Origin: Microbacterium binotii | GTDB lineage: Bacteria > Actinomycetota > Actinomycetes > Actinomycetales > Microbacteriaceae | DNA: 64,000 nt | Direction: 5' to 3' | NCBI RefSeq assembly: GCF_021398715.1 | Contig: NZ_CP090347.1 | Location: 1,550,001-1,614,000 of the forward strand | Shown: positions 8,972-17,893 of the stretch, one piece after another | Layout: each line of letters opens with the position of its first letter | Position numbering within the stretch: position 1 is the first letter of the stretch | Position numbers and translations under genes: made by a program | Notes under the pieces: generated by a model | The model's input: the letters and a program-made list of their open reading frames with translations, nothing else | What the model was told of the DNA's origin: nothing | The model's database searches: none

Positions 8972-10137
8972 GCGGACTCCTCGGGTGGGGTGCGGGGCTT
9001 GCGGGGCTTCCGCGGCGCCGCCGAATGCGTGTCATCGCTCGTTGGCCTCCCGTCTCCGGCGGGGGCGAGCGCCTCGCCCTCTCCGGCGGCTTCCGTGGCG
9101 GCGCGGGCGCCCCTCCCCGTGCGCTTCGGGCGCCACACCGGGCGTTCGTCTGCAGCGACGGGGATGGGCTTGGTGCGGGGAGGGTTCGCCCCGCGCACGC
9201 GACCCGCCGCCTCGAGTCCGCTCAGCATGATCGAGTTCAGCAACGGCAGCTGGATGCCCATGGCGTCCATCGCACGCTTCAGGCGCACCCGGAGCTCTCG
9301 CGCGACGTCGTCCTTGGCGTTGGAGCGGGTCTTCATGACGAGCCGGATCACGAGAGCATCCCCGGATATCGACTCCAACCCCCAGATCTCGGGCTGTTCG
9401 ATGATCCTGGTGCGCCACTTGGGATCCTTCGCGAGCTGCTTCGCCGCGTCGAGCATCGCCTTCTCCACCGCGTCCAGGTCGGCGTCGACGGGGACGGAGA
9501 GGTCGATGATGACCCGTGACCACCCCTGCGACATGTTGCCGATGCGGGTGATCTCGCCGTTGCGCACGTACCAAAGCGTCCCGTTGACGTCGCGTACGTG
9601 CGTGACGCGCACGCTGACGTACTCGACGACGCCGGTGGCGAGACCGAGGTCGACGACGTCGCCGATCCCCACTTGATCCTCGGCGACGATGAAGATGCCG
9701 TTGAGCACGTCCTTCACGATGTTCTGCGCACCGAAGCCGAGTCCCGCGCCGATCGCCGCGGTGAGCAGCGCGAAGGAGCCGAGGATGCCGGAGTCGATCG
9801 TGTTGACGATCAGGATGATGCCGATGATCACGATCGTCACGTTGACGATGTTCTGCAGGATCGAACCCAGGGTGCGGGTGCGTTGGACCAGACGGACCGC
9901 GGCGAGCGGAGAGCGATCGAGCGCCTGGGTGTCGGTGACCTGAGCTTTGCTCTTCGCGCCAGAGACGATGCGCTCCACGACCCGGTGGATCACTCCGCGG
10001 AGGATCCAGGAGACGACGATGGCGCCGATGATGATGGCGAGCACCCCGAGCGCCTTGAACCCGGCGGTGGTGAAGAACGACCCGATGTTCGGCCAGAACG
10101 CCGGGTCGTTGGGGTCGAAGACGAAGGTGTGCGTCAC
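8968..10137 (-). CDS. MscS-family small-conductance mechanosensitive channel
   Basis: 389 residues. TM1 is at about 27-47, two further TM segments at about 95-140 include the Gly/Ala-rich pore-lining helix (SFALLTAAIGAGLGFGAQNIVKDV), and a cytoplasmic beta domain follows (VGIGDVVDLGLATGVVEYVSVRVTHVRD; GEITRIGN). The C-terminal tail of about 70 residues is Pro/Arg/Ala-rich and likely disordered. It releases solutes on hypo-osmotic shock. It is first in an operon with the globin and flavoprotein; the GTG start has TAGCAT 7 nt upstream. Confidence 0.9.
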   Translation of the reverse strand: MTHTFVFDPNDPAFWPNIGSFFTTAGFKALGVLAIIIGAIVVSWILRGVIHRVVERIVSGAKSKAQVTDTQALDRSPLAAVRLVQRTRTLGSILQNIVNVTIVIIGIILIVNTIDSGILGSFALLTAAIGAGLGFGAQNIVKDVLNGIFIVAEDQVGIGDVVDLGLATGVVEYVSVRVTHVRDVNGTLWYVRNGEITRIGNMSQGWSRVIIDLSVPVDADLDAVEKAMLDAAKQLAKDPKWRTRIIEQPEIWGLESISGDALVIRLVMKTRSNAKDDVARELRVRLKRAMDAMGIQLPLLNSIMLSGLEAAGRVRGANPPRTKPIPVAADERPVWRPKRTGRGARAATEAAGEGEALAPAGDGRPTSDDTHSAAPRKPRKPRTPPEESA

Positions 10138-10144
10138 GTTGTCG

Positions 10145-10150
10145 ATGCTA
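10145..10150 (-). promoter_or_regulatory. -10 box TAGCAT of the mscS operon
   Basis: Ends 7 nt before GTG 10137. It overlaps the stop region of the upstream response-regulator gene (stop at 10148-10150), separating the two minus-strand operons. Confidence 0.55.
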
Positions 10151-10837
10151 CTGATCGCCGCTCTCAGCGAGCTGGACGCCGCCGCCGTCGACGAGTCCTG
10201 CGCGATGGGCGATCACGACCGCCTGTACGCGGTCTCGCGCGCCGAGTTTGGCGAGGATGCGGCCGACGTGCGTCTTCACGGTCGACTCGCCCAGGAACAG
10301 GGCCGCGGCGATCTCGGCGTTCGTGGCGCCTTGCGCCATTGCGAGGAACACCTCGCGCTCCCTCTCGGTGAGGATATCGGTCGGGTCGGGGGCCGCGGAG
10401 CGCACCGGCGGTGTGCCGAGGAGCTCGATCATGCGGCGCGTCACGCGCGGTGAGAGGGTGGCGTCGCCCCGGTGCACGGCGTGGATCGCCGAGATGAGTT
10501 CGTGGCGTTGCGCGTCCTTCAGCAGGAACCCGCTCGCGCCCGCGCGTAGTGCGGCGAACGCGTACTCGTCGAGATCGAAGGTGGTCAGGACGAGGACGCG
10601 GGCGTCGGGGTGGGCGGCGACGATGCGTTCCGTCGCGGCGATGCCGTCGACGCCCGGCATCCGCACGTCCATGAGGACGACGTGGGGCTCGAGAGCCGCC
10701 ACGGCCGCGACGGCGGATTCCCCGTCCGCGGCTTCGCCGACGACCCGTAGGTCGTCTTCGGCGTCCAGCACCATGCGGAAGCCGAGCCGGATGAGCTCCT
10801 GGTCGTCGACGAGCAGGATGCGGATCGGGTCATTCAT
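10148..10837 (-). CDS. two-component response regulator, NarL/LuxR family
   Basis: 229 residues. The receiver domain (1-120) has the acidic pair in LLVDDQE, the phospho-accepting Asp in VLMDVRMPGVDG and the conserved Lys in FLLKDAQ. The LuxR-type HTH is at about 160-222 (LTEREREVFLAMAQGATNAEIAAALFLGESTVKTHVGRILAKLGARDR). It overlaps the histidine kinase gene by 4 nt and is expected to be phosphorylated by it. The likely target is the co-transcribed ABC transporter. Confidence 0.93.
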   Translation of the reverse strand: MNDPIRILLVDDQELIRLGFRMVLDAEDDLRVVGEAADGESAVAAVAALEPHVVLMDVRMPGVDGIAATERIVAAHPDARVLVLTTFDLDEYAFAALRAGASGFLLKDAQRHELISAIHAVHRGDATLSPRVTRRMIELLGTPPVRSAAPDPTDILTEREREVFLAMAQGATNAEIAAALFLGESTVKTHVGRILAKLGARDRVQAVVIAHRAGLVDGGGVQLAESGDQ

Positions 10838-12081
10838 CGGGTGTTCTCCTCCGTCGGCAGCCAGACGTCGAGGGTCCAGGTGCCGTCGCCGCGTCGGGTG
10901 CGCAGAGTGCCCCCGGCGTGGGCGACGCGCTCGGTCAGTCCGCGCAGACCGAAGCCGGCGGTCTCGTCGTCATGTTCTCCGGCGACGCCGTCGTTCATGA
11001 TCCTGATGCGCACCGCATCCGGATCCTCGCGGATCTCGACGACGGCCTCCGTCGCGCGAGGTGCGTGCCGCATCGCGTTCGTCATCCCCTCCTGCACGAC
11101 GCGGCCGATCGCCAGCTCCGTGGTCGGCGCATGCGTGCTCGTGCGTCCGGAGGTCCGCAGCACGACCGGGTAGCCCGCGCCCTGCGCGATGGCGACGACC
11201 TCCCGCGGCGAGGGGGCACTGAGGGGCGCCAGGGGAGCGGTGCCCGCATCATCCGTTCGCAGCACGCCCAGCATCGCCCGCATCTCGGTCAGGGCGCCAC
11301 GGGCGGTGTCGGCCGCGGTGCGGGCGGCGGAGCGGGCGCGTTCGGCGTCGGTCGTCGCGGCGGCACCCTCTGACAGCGCCACGATCACCGTCAGCGAGTG
11401 CGACACGATGTCGTGCATCTCCCGTGCGATGCGGGTGCGCTCGGCGGCCGTGGCGAGCTGTGCCTGCTGGTCGCGCTCGATCGTCAGTTGACGGGAGCGT
11501 TCGATGAGGGCTTCGACGTAGCGCTTGCGGCCGCCGACGTTCGCGCCGATGAGCGCCCCGATCAGGAGCATGACCATGGTCGCGATCGTCGCGCCGATCG
11601 CCGTGGACCACCCCTCGCCGAGCCCCACGCGTACAAGGCCGGAGATCACGAGGGCGCCGCTGAGGATTCCGGCGCCCGCCCACGCCGCGCGGCTGGAACG
11701 GTACACCGACAGCGAGTAGACGGCGATCGCGAGCGCGATGCCGCTCGGCAGCATGGGGTACGGCGCGAAGGGGTAGGGGAGGGCTGCGACCAAGAAGACC
11801 GTGATCGGGAAGCGTCGGCGCCAGAGGAGCGCGATCGCGGTGCTCGCGGGAACGGTGATCGACACGATCACGCCCAAGGGAGCCCAGGCGGGATCCATCG
11901 GAGTCGCGGCGATCAGGCCCGGCCCGGAGAGGACGAAGGCGAAGAAGGCGACGAGTGCGTCGGCGAAACGCGGATGCCGCGACCAGTACCGGCGGATGGC
12001 CCCCGGAGGTCGCGGCAGCAGCAGGCCGTCGTCGGGGGGAGTGCTCTCCGCCCCGGCGACGGCCCGACCGCGCTTGCTCAT
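10834..12081 (-). CDS. sensor histidine kinase, NarL-type (HisKA_3)
   Basis: 415 residues. About four to five N-terminal TM helices span roughly 35-180, giving little extracellular sequence, so it probably senses within the membrane. A short coiled coil leads to the HisKA_3 dimerisation helix with the phospho-accepting His in REMHDIVSHSLTV, then a HATPase with N-box residues near VVQEGMTNAMRHAPRA and a G-box in TAGFGLRGLTERV. It lies 10 nt after the ABC permease and overlaps the response regulator by 4 nt. Confidence 0.92.
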   Translation of the reverse strand: MSKRGRAVAGAESTPPDDGLLLPRPPGAIRRYWSRHPRFADALVAFFAFVLSGPGLIAATPMDPAWAPLGVIVSITVPASTAIALLWRRRFPITVFLVAALPYPFAPYPMLPSGIALAIAVYSLSVYRSSRAAWAGAGILSGALVISGLVRVGLGEGWSTAIGATIATMVMLLIGALIGANVGGRKRYVEALIERSRQLTIERDQQAQLATAAERTRIAREMHDIVSHSLTVIVALSEGAAATTDAERARSAARTAADTARGALTEMRAMLGVLRTDDAGTAPLAPLSAPSPREVVAIAQGAGYPVVLRTSGRTSTHAPTTELAIGRVVQEGMTNAMRHAPRATEAVVEIREDPDAVRIRIMNDGVAGEHDDETAGFGLRGLTERVAHAGGTLRTRRGDGTWTLDVWLPTEENTR

Positions 12082-12091
12082 CCGCTCGACT

Positions 12092-12934
12092 CTACGCGTC
12101 GCGGCTCTTCAGGACGGCGCTCGCGCCCACGAGGCCGACGACGACCCAGACGGCGAGCGTGAGGCTCGCGGCCCAGGGCTCGAGCTGGTTGCTTCCGCCC
12201 GAGGTGCCCATCAGAAGCTGCCCCGCGTTCGAGGGCAGGAACCGGGCGGCATCCTGTACCCAGCCCCATCCGGGCAGCGCGGCGAAGAAAGCGGGGACGA
12301 TGGGCAGGACGAACACGAGTCCCACACCGAGGGCGATCGCTCCCGGACCGTTGCGGAGGATGTAGCCCGTTGCGACGCCGATGATCGCGATGACGGCCAT
12401 GGTGAGGGCGCCGGCCAGCAGCGGCAGCACGGAGACCTCCGGATTCGAGAAGTCGAGTCCGAGGTCCTTGCGCGCCATGATCGGTGCGGTCGCCGCGGCG
12501 GCGATGGCGAAGATGATGACGCTGGACACGAACACGAATCCGGCGACGACCACCGTCTTGGCCAGAAGCGACCCTAGTCGTCCGGGCGCAGCCGTCAGGG
12601 TGGAGCGCATCATCCCGGTCGAGTACTCACCGGTGACCTGGATCGCACCCAGGATCACGGCGAGCAGCATCGTGAAAGTCGTCGGAGCGAGGATCACCAT
12701 CGTGGCCAACGAACCGTCGTCGCCCTGCGGGCCGCCGTCGAAGCTCGTGATCGCCCACGCCATCAGCAGTGAGAAACCGATCGAAAGGACGGCGACGATC
12801 GCGATCGACCACCAGGGGGAGCGCAGCGTCAGGAGCTTGAGCGTCTCGCTGCGCACGAGTCGGGGGAAGGAGAGGCGGTACGAAGCCTCCGTCGCGGTGA
12901 CGCGACGCGCGGGGGTGGTTGTGGTGGCGCTCAT
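12092..12934 (-). CDS. ABC-2 type transporter permease
   Basis: 280 residues with about six TM helices and alternating hydrophobic blocks (SIAIVAVLSIGFSLLMAW, TMLLAVILGAIQVTGEYSTGMMRSTL, VFVSSVIIFAIAAAA, LLAGALTMAVIAIIGVATGYIL and the C-terminal LAVWVVVGLVGASAVL). EYSTGMMRSTL is a motif of ABC-2 exporters. The start ATG overlaps the ATPase stop (ATGA). A longer frame to 13192 exists but only overlaps the ATPase gene. Confidence 0.88.
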   Translation of the reverse strand: MSATTTTPARRVTATEASYRLSFPRLVRSETLKLLTLRSPWWSIAIVAVLSIGFSLLMAWAITSFDGGPQGDDGSLATMVILAPTTFTMLLAVILGAIQVTGEYSTGMMRSTLTAAPGRLGSLLAKTVVVAGFVFVSSVIIFAIAAAATAPIMARKDLGLDFSNPEVSVLPLLAGALTMAVIAIIGVATGYILRNGPGAIALGVGLVFVLPIVPAFFAALPGWGWVQDAARFLPSNAGQLLMGTSGGSNQLEPWAASLTLAVWVVVGLVGASAVLKSRDA

Positions 12935-13842
12935 GCGATTTCCTTGCTCTTGTACTCGACGGATTCGCCGGTGAGGGCGAGGTAGGCGTCTTCGAGCGAG
13001 CCGCTCTGCGGGCTCAGCTCGTGAAGGGGGATGCCGGCAGCCGCCGCGGCGTCGCCGACGGCTTCGGGCAGCGCGCCGACGACGTCGGCGGTTCCGGGCT
13101 CGGTCTGCGTGATCTCGACGCCTGCTCCCGAGATGAGGGGGATCAGCTCCGCGAGCCGAGGACTGCGCAGGCGGATGCGGGTGCTCGTCCACTCCGAGAC
13201 CAGCTGCGAGACGGGCGCGTCCGCAAGCACCCGACCCTTGCCCAGGACGATGATGTGGTCGGCGGTGATCGCCATCTCGCTCATGAGGTGGCTGGAGAGC
13301 AGGACCGTGCGCCCTTCGCTCGCGTAGTGACGCACGAACTGTCGCACCCAGCGCACCCCCTCGGGGTCGAGGCCGTTCACCGGCTCGTCGAGGATCAGCG
13401 TCTGCGGGTCGCCCAGCAGTGCTGCGGCGATGCCGAGGCGCTGGCCCATACCGAGCGAGAAACCGCCCGCGCGCTTCTTGGCGACCGACTCGAGGCCCGT
13501 CAGCGCAATGACCTCGTCGACCCGGGAGGTGGGGATGCCGTGCGTGGCCGCGAGTGCGCGCAGATGGTTGCGTGCCGAGCGGCCGGTGTGCACGGCCTTG
13601 GCGTCGAGGAGTACGCCGACCCGGGTGAGGGGGGAACGCATCTTGCGGTAGTCCTCGCCGTCGACGGTCACGTTGCCGTGGGTCGGTCGGTCGAGTCCCA
13701 CGATCATGCGCATCGTGGTGGACTTTCCGGCGCCGTTGGGTCCGAGGAAGCCGGTGACCTTGCCGGGCTGGACGGTGAAGCTGACATCGGAGACGGCGTG
13801 CTTGTCCCCGAACTGCTTGGTGAGGTTCTCTGCGACGATCAT
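12931..13842 (-). CDS. ABC transporter ATP-binding protein (DrrA/CcmA-like exporter ATPase)
   Basis: 303 residues. Walker A GPNGAGKST (about 34-42), a signature in FSLGMGQRLGIAAALLG, Walker B LILDEPVNGLDPEG and the switch His in LLSSHLMSEM. A C-terminal domain of about 80 residues follows, as in drug-export ATPases. First gene of a four-gene operon with the permease, kinase and regulator. This order suggests the exporter is induced by, or feeds information to, the two-component system, often seen for envelope stress or peptide antibiotics; the substrate is unknown. Confidence 0.9.
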   Translation of the reverse strand: MIVAENLTKQFGDKHAVSDVSFTVQPGKVTGFLGPNGAGKSTTMRMIVGLDRPTHGNVTVDGEDYRKMRSPLTRVGVLLDAKAVHTGRSARNHLRALAATHGIPTSRVDEVIALTGLESVAKKRAGGFSLGMGQRLGIAAALLGDPQTLILDEPVNGLDPEGVRWVRQFVRHYASEGRTVLLSSHLMSEMAITADHIIVLGKGRVLADAPVSQLVSEWTSTRIRLRSPRLAELIPLISGAGVEITQTEPGTADVVGALPEAVGDAAAAAGIPLHELSPQSGSLEDAYLALTGESVEYKSKEIA

Positions 13843-13848
13843 GGCTCC

Positions 13849-13854
13849 ACGCTA
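13849..13854 (-). promoter_or_regulatory. -10 box TAGCGT of the ABC/TCS operon
   Basis: Ends 6 nt before ATG 13842; the transcript would run through the ATPase, permease, kinase and regulator. Confidence 0.55.
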
Positions 13855-13933
13855 CGAGCCGGCGCCTCGCCGCCGCGTCCCCCTGTGGTACCGATCTGTT
13901 CCGGTACGCCTCGTCCCAGAGGCGGAGACGAAC

Positions 13934-13970
13934 GGAACGCCCCGTCGACCGGTGGTCGACGGGGCGTTCC
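13934..13970 (-). terminator. 17-bp hairpin after pepN
   Basis: Arms 13934-13950 and 13954-13970 are perfectly complementary with a GGT loop, 11 nt beyond the pepN stop. No clear U-tract. Confidence 0.8.
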
Positions 13971-13981
13971 GGATCGGTCGA

Positions 13982-16522
13982 TCAGGCGTCCGCCTCCTGG
14001 ACGGAGAGGGCGCGCTCCACTCCGGCGAGATTCTCTGCGACCAGACGGCGCAGTGCCGCCGGCGCGTCGCGGTTCTCGATGAGCCAGGTACGCGTCGCGT
14101 CGCGCAGCGCGACATCCGCGAGAGGCGCCGGGTACAGGCCGACGATGAGGTAGTTCGCGATCTGGTAGCTGCGCGATTCCCAGACCGGCAGCAGCATGTC
14201 GAAGTAGGTCGACACGAACGGGACCAGCAGGTCGCGACCTGCCGGGTGGGTGAAGCCGGCGGCGGCCGAGCGGACGACGGTGTTGGGAAGGTCGTCGGAA
14301 CCGACCAGCGCGTCCCACGCGGCCCGCTTGGCCTCTGCCGTGGGCAGTGCCGCCTTCGCCTGGGCGGCGAACTCTCCGCCCTTGGCCGTGTTGTCCGCCG
14401 CGAGGGCGGCGTCGATGTCCGTCGTGGTGACGAGTCCGCCCGCTGCGAGCGAGACGAGCAGCGCCCAGGACAGGTCGGCGTCGATCTCCAGACCGTCGAG
14501 GACGAGCTCGCGCTCGCGGAGGCTCCGCACGCGCGCGAAGTGCTCCGGGGTCGTCGCGGCGGACGCGAACGCGGTCACGAACTGCAGCTGGCTGTCGCTT
14601 CCCGCGGCGGCGCCCTGCGCGAGGTCCCAGAGGCCGTCGGCGACGGCGGCACGCGTGGCATCGCGCTTGGCGGGGTCGACATAGGCGTTCGCGGTCAGCT
14701 GCAGCTGCGCGAGCGTCGTGCGCACGGTCGTGGACTCGGTCTCGGCGGCGATGTTGCCGAGGACCAGCTGGACGTACTCCGAGGCGGAGGCCTCCGCATC
14801 CCGCGTCTGATCCCAGGCGGCGCCCCATACGAGGGAACGGGCGAGCGGGTCGCTGATCTTCGACAGGTGAGCGACGGCTGTGGCCAACGACCGGTCGTCG
14901 AGCCGGATCTTCGCGTACGCGAGGTCGTCGTCGTTCAGGAGGATGAGGTCGGGGCGACGGTGGCCCACGAGCTCGGCGACGTCGGTGCGGTCGCCGTCGA
15001 CGTCGAGCTCGATGTGGTGCACGCGCACGAGGGCGTCGCCCTGCAGGTCGTAGAAGCCGATGCCGAGACGGTGCGGACGGATGGTGGGGTAGTCCGCCGG
15101 AGCCGTCTGGATGATGGAGAACTTGCTGATGGTGCCGTCCACGGACTCGTCCACCGCAGGGGTGAGCGTGTTGACGCCGGCCGTCTCCAGCCACTTCTTC
15201 GACCAGCCCGACAGATCGCGGCCGCTCGTGGTCTCGAGCTCCGTCAGCAGATCGGGCAGCTCGGTGTTGCCCCACGCGTGCTTCTGGAAGTACGCGGACA
15301 CGCCGGCGAAGAAGGCCTCGACGCCGACCCACGCGGCGAGCTGCTTCAGGACGGAGCCGCCCTTGGCGTAGGTGATGCCGTCGAAGTTGACCTGGACATC
15401 CTCCAGGTCGTTGATCTCCGCGACGACGGGGTGCGTCGAGGGCAGCTGGTCCTGGCGGTAGGCCCAGGACTTCTCCATCGCGTTGAACGTCGTCCATGCC
15501 TCGGTCCACTCGGTGGCCTCGGCGGTGGCGATGGTGGATGCCCACTCGGCGAACGACTCGTTCAGCCAGAGGTCGTTCCACCACTTCATGGTGACGAGAT
15601 CGCCGAACCACATGTGGGCCAGCTCGTGGAGGATCGTGACGACACGACGCTCCTTCACCGCATCCGTGACCTTGCTGCGGAACACGTACGTCTCCGTGAA
15701 CGTCACGGCGCCCGCGTTCTCCATCGCACCCGCGTTGAACTCCGGCACGAAGAGCTGGTCGTACTTCGCGAACGGATAGGCGACGCCGAACTTCTCCTCG
15801 AAGTACGCGAATCCCTGACGGGTCTTCTCGAAGACGTAGTCGGCGTCGAGGTACTGCCACAGGCTCTTGCGCGCGAACACACCCAGCGGGATGACGCGGC
15901 CGGACGAGCTGGTGAGCTCGGAGCGGGTGACCTCATAGGGCCCCGCGATGAGCGCCGTGATGTACGACGAGATGCGCGGAGTGGGCTCGAACGTCCACGT
16001 CGCGATGCCGTCGCCCGTGGGCGCGGGCTCGGGCGTGGGGGAGTTGGAGACGACCTGCCAGGAGGCGGGAGCGGTGATCGTGAACTGGAAGGTCGCCTTC
16101 AGATCGGGCTGCTCGAACACGGCGAACACGCGCCGCGAATCGGGTACCTCGAACTGCGAGTAGAGGTAGACCTCGCCGTCGACCGGGTCGACGAACCGGT
16201 GCAGGCCCTCGCCGCTGTTGGTGTACCGCGCGTCGGCGTCGACGGTCAGCACGTTGTGGGCGGCGAGGTTCTCCAGCTGGATGCGGGAGTCCGCGAAGGC
16301 GGAGGGGTCGATGTCGACGCCGTTGAGCGTGATCCGGTGCACACGCTCGGCGATGAGGTCGACGAAGGTCGAAGCGCCCTCGGTGGCGGCGAATCGGATG
16401 GTGCTGGTCGAGCGGAACAGCTCCGCTCCCGTGGTCAGATCCAGCGCGATCTCGTACGACTCGGTGTCGACGACCGCGCGGCGCTCCTGCGCCTCGATCC
16501 GGGTGAGGTTCTCTCCAGGCAC
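13982..16522 (-). CDS. pepN: aminopeptidase N (M1 zinc metallopeptidase)
   Basis: 846 residues, normal for actinobacterial PepN. It has the substrate-binding motif GAMEN (in FNAGAMENAGAVTF) and the zinc site HELAH with the third ligand Glu in LWLNESFAEW. It is a cytosolic enzyme trimming N-terminal residues from peptides. The frame extends to 16732, but family members begin with a sequence like MPGENLTR; here that is GTG 16522, with GGGAG 8 nt upstream. The C-terminal ERAP1-like domain is complete. Divergent from hemH. Confidence 0.95.
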   Translation of the reverse strand: MPGENLTRIEAQERRAVVDTESYEIALDLTTGAELFRSTSTIRFAATEGASTFVDLIAERVHRITLNGVDIDPSAFADSRIQLENLAAHNVLTVDADARYTNSGEGLHRFVDPVDGEVYLYSQFEVPDSRRVFAVFEQPDLKATFQFTITAPASWQVVSNSPTPEPAPTGDGIATWTFEPTPRISSYITALIAGPYEVTRSELTSSSGRVIPLGVFARKSLWQYLDADYVFEKTRQGFAYFEEKFGVAYPFAKYDQLFVPEFNAGAMENAGAVTFTETYVFRSKVTDAVKERRVVTILHELAHMWFGDLVTMKWWNDLWLNESFAEWASTIATAEATEWTEAWTTFNAMEKSWAYRQDQLPSTHPVVAEINDLEDVQVNFDGITYAKGGSVLKQLAAWVGVEAFFAGVSAYFQKHAWGNTELPDLLTELETTSGRDLSGWSKKWLETAGVNTLTPAVDESVDGTISKFSIIQTAPADYPTIRPHRLGIGFYDLQGDALVRVHHIELDVDGDRTDVAELVGHRRPDLILLNDDDLAYAKIRLDDRSLATAVAHLSKISDPLARSLVWGAAWDQTRDAEASASEYVQLVLGNIAAETESTTVRTTLAQLQLTANAYVDPAKRDATRAAVADGLWDLAQGAAAGSDSQLQFVTAFASAATTPEHFARVRSLRERELVLDGLEIDADLSWALLVSLAAGGLVTTTDIDAALAADNTAKGGEFAAQAKAALPTAEAKRAAWDALVGSDDLPNTVVRSAAAGFTHPAGRDLLVPFVSTYFDMLLPVWESRSYQIANYLIVGLYPAPLADVALRDATRTWLIENRDAPAALRRLVAENLAGVERALSVQEADA

Positions 16523-16662
16523 TGCGTTTGCTCCCATGGGGTGAGGGTGTGAAAGGCGCGGCATCGCTGCTGGCGACACGGGCGAGACCTCCAGCCTACG
16601 GTTTTGCTGCGCATCGGCGGTATCGCTCCGGCTCGATCCGTGCACGGTGCGAGGATGTTGGC

Positions 16663-17856
16663 GTGACTTCCCCTGAACAGACCCCTCTTCAGACCGAGAC
16701 GCCCGGCACCCCTGTGCCCTTCGCATCGGCACACGCCGCGAGCGGTCCGCCCTGGGTCGAGCAGCCCACCGCCTACGACGCCGTCCTGCTCGCCGGGTTC
16801 GGGGGGCCCGAGGGGCAGGACGACGTCATCCCGTTCCTGCGCAACGTCACCCGCGGGCGCGGTATCCCGGACGAACGTCTGGAGGAGGTGGCGCACCACT
16901 ATCGCCACTTCGGCGGCGTGAGCCCCATCAACGCGCAGAACCGCGCGCTGAAGGCCGCGCTCGAGGCCGAGATCGCCCGCCGTGGTCTCGCCCTGCCGGT
17001 CTACTGGGGAAACCGCAACTGGGGCCCGTACCTGGAGGATGCCGTGCAGGAGGCGGCGGAGGCCGGTCACACGACCCTGCTGGCGGTCGCGACGAGCGCC
17101 TACAGCTCGTTCTCCAGCTGTCGCCAGTACCGCGAGGACTTCGCCCGCGTCCTGGACGCGACGAACCTGGGCGGGCAGGTGACGATCGACAAGGTGCGTC
17201 AGTTCTTCGACCACCCGGGATTCGTGTCGACGTTCATCGAGGGCGTCAGCGAGGCCGTTTCGGGCTTCCTCGCCGAGGGCGTGCCGGCCGAGCAGATCCG
17301 CGTGCTGTTCTCGACGCACTCCATTCCGACCGCCGACGCGCAGCGCTCCGGTCCGCGCGACCGCGACTTCGGCCCCGGCGGCGCCTACGAGGCCCAGCAC
17401 CTGGCGGTCGCGGAGGTCGTCATGGCGCAGTCGGCACCGGAGATCGGGTGGAAGCTCGTTTACCAGTCGCGTTCGGGTCCCGCATCCCAGCCCTGGCTCG
17501 AGCCCGACATCAACGACGAGATCACGGAACTCGCGGCGGCCGGGGTCACGGCCGTGGCGATCGTGCCCCTCGGCTTCGTGAGCGACCACATGGAGGTTCT
17601 GTGGGACCTCGACACGGAGGCCATGGAGACGGCGGAGGAGGTCGGCATCCGTGCCGTCCGCACACCGACGCCCGGCATCGATCCCGCATACGTGTCGGGA
17701 CTCGTGGATCTGATCGAGGAGCGACTCGCCGGTACTCCGGCCGATCAGCGTCCGCACCGGACGTCGCTCGGTCCATGGTTCGACGTGTGCCGCCCCGGTT
17801 GCTGCGAGAACATCAGGGCGGGCTTCAAGCCCGCAGCCGCCGGCATCGCCCCGTGA
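16663..17856 (+). CDS. hemH: ferrochelatase (coproporphyrin ferrochelatase type)
   Basis: 397 residues. The core begins at about residue 40 (YDAVLLAGFGGPEGQDDVIPFL) after a Pro/Thr-rich leader. It keeps HYRHFGGVSPIN and the catalytic region FSTHSIP with its His, and EPDINDEI. Four cysteines (SSCRQY, FDVCRPGCC) sit where actinobacterial enzymes ligate a [2Fe-2S] cluster. In actinobacteria the substrate is normally coproporphyrin III. GTG 16663 is chosen because upstream sequence in the frame is low complexity; GAGGAT, a degenerate -10, lies 6 nt before it. Confidence 0.92.
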   Translation: MTSPEQTPLQTETPGTPVPFASAHAASGPPWVEQPTAYDAVLLAGFGGPEGQDDVIPFLRNVTRGRGIPDERLEEVAHHYRHFGGVSPINAQNRALKAALEAEIARRGLALPVYWGNRNWGPYLEDAVQEAAEAGHTTLLAVATSAYSSFSSCRQYREDFARVLDATNLGGQVTIDKVRQFFDHPGFVSTFIEGVSEAVSGFLAEGVPAEQIRVLFSTHSIPTADAQRSGPRDRDFGPGGAYEAQHLAVAEVVMAQSAPEIGWKLVYQSRSGPASQPWLEPDINDEITELAAAGVTAVAIVPLGFVSDHMEVLWDLDTEAMETAEEVGIRAVRTPTPGIDPAYVSGLVDLIEERLAGTPADQRPHRTSLGPWFDVCRPGCCENIRAGFKPAAAGIAP

Positions 17857-17880
17857 GTGCGGGGCGGGTCCGCGCGTCCC

Positions 17881-17886
17881 TAGGAT
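17881..17886 (+). promoter_or_regulatory. -10 box TAGGAT of rpiB
   Basis: Ends 7 nt before ATG 17894 and overlaps the in-frame ATG at 17885, ruling that one out as the start. Confidence 0.6.
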
Positions 17887-17893
17887 GAGCATC

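Noticed and set aside
13673..16552. 959-aa open frame on the plus strand opposite pepN
   Set aside because: Antisense shadow of a gene with HELAH and GAMEN motifs; Arg/Gly/Val-rich translation with no domain.
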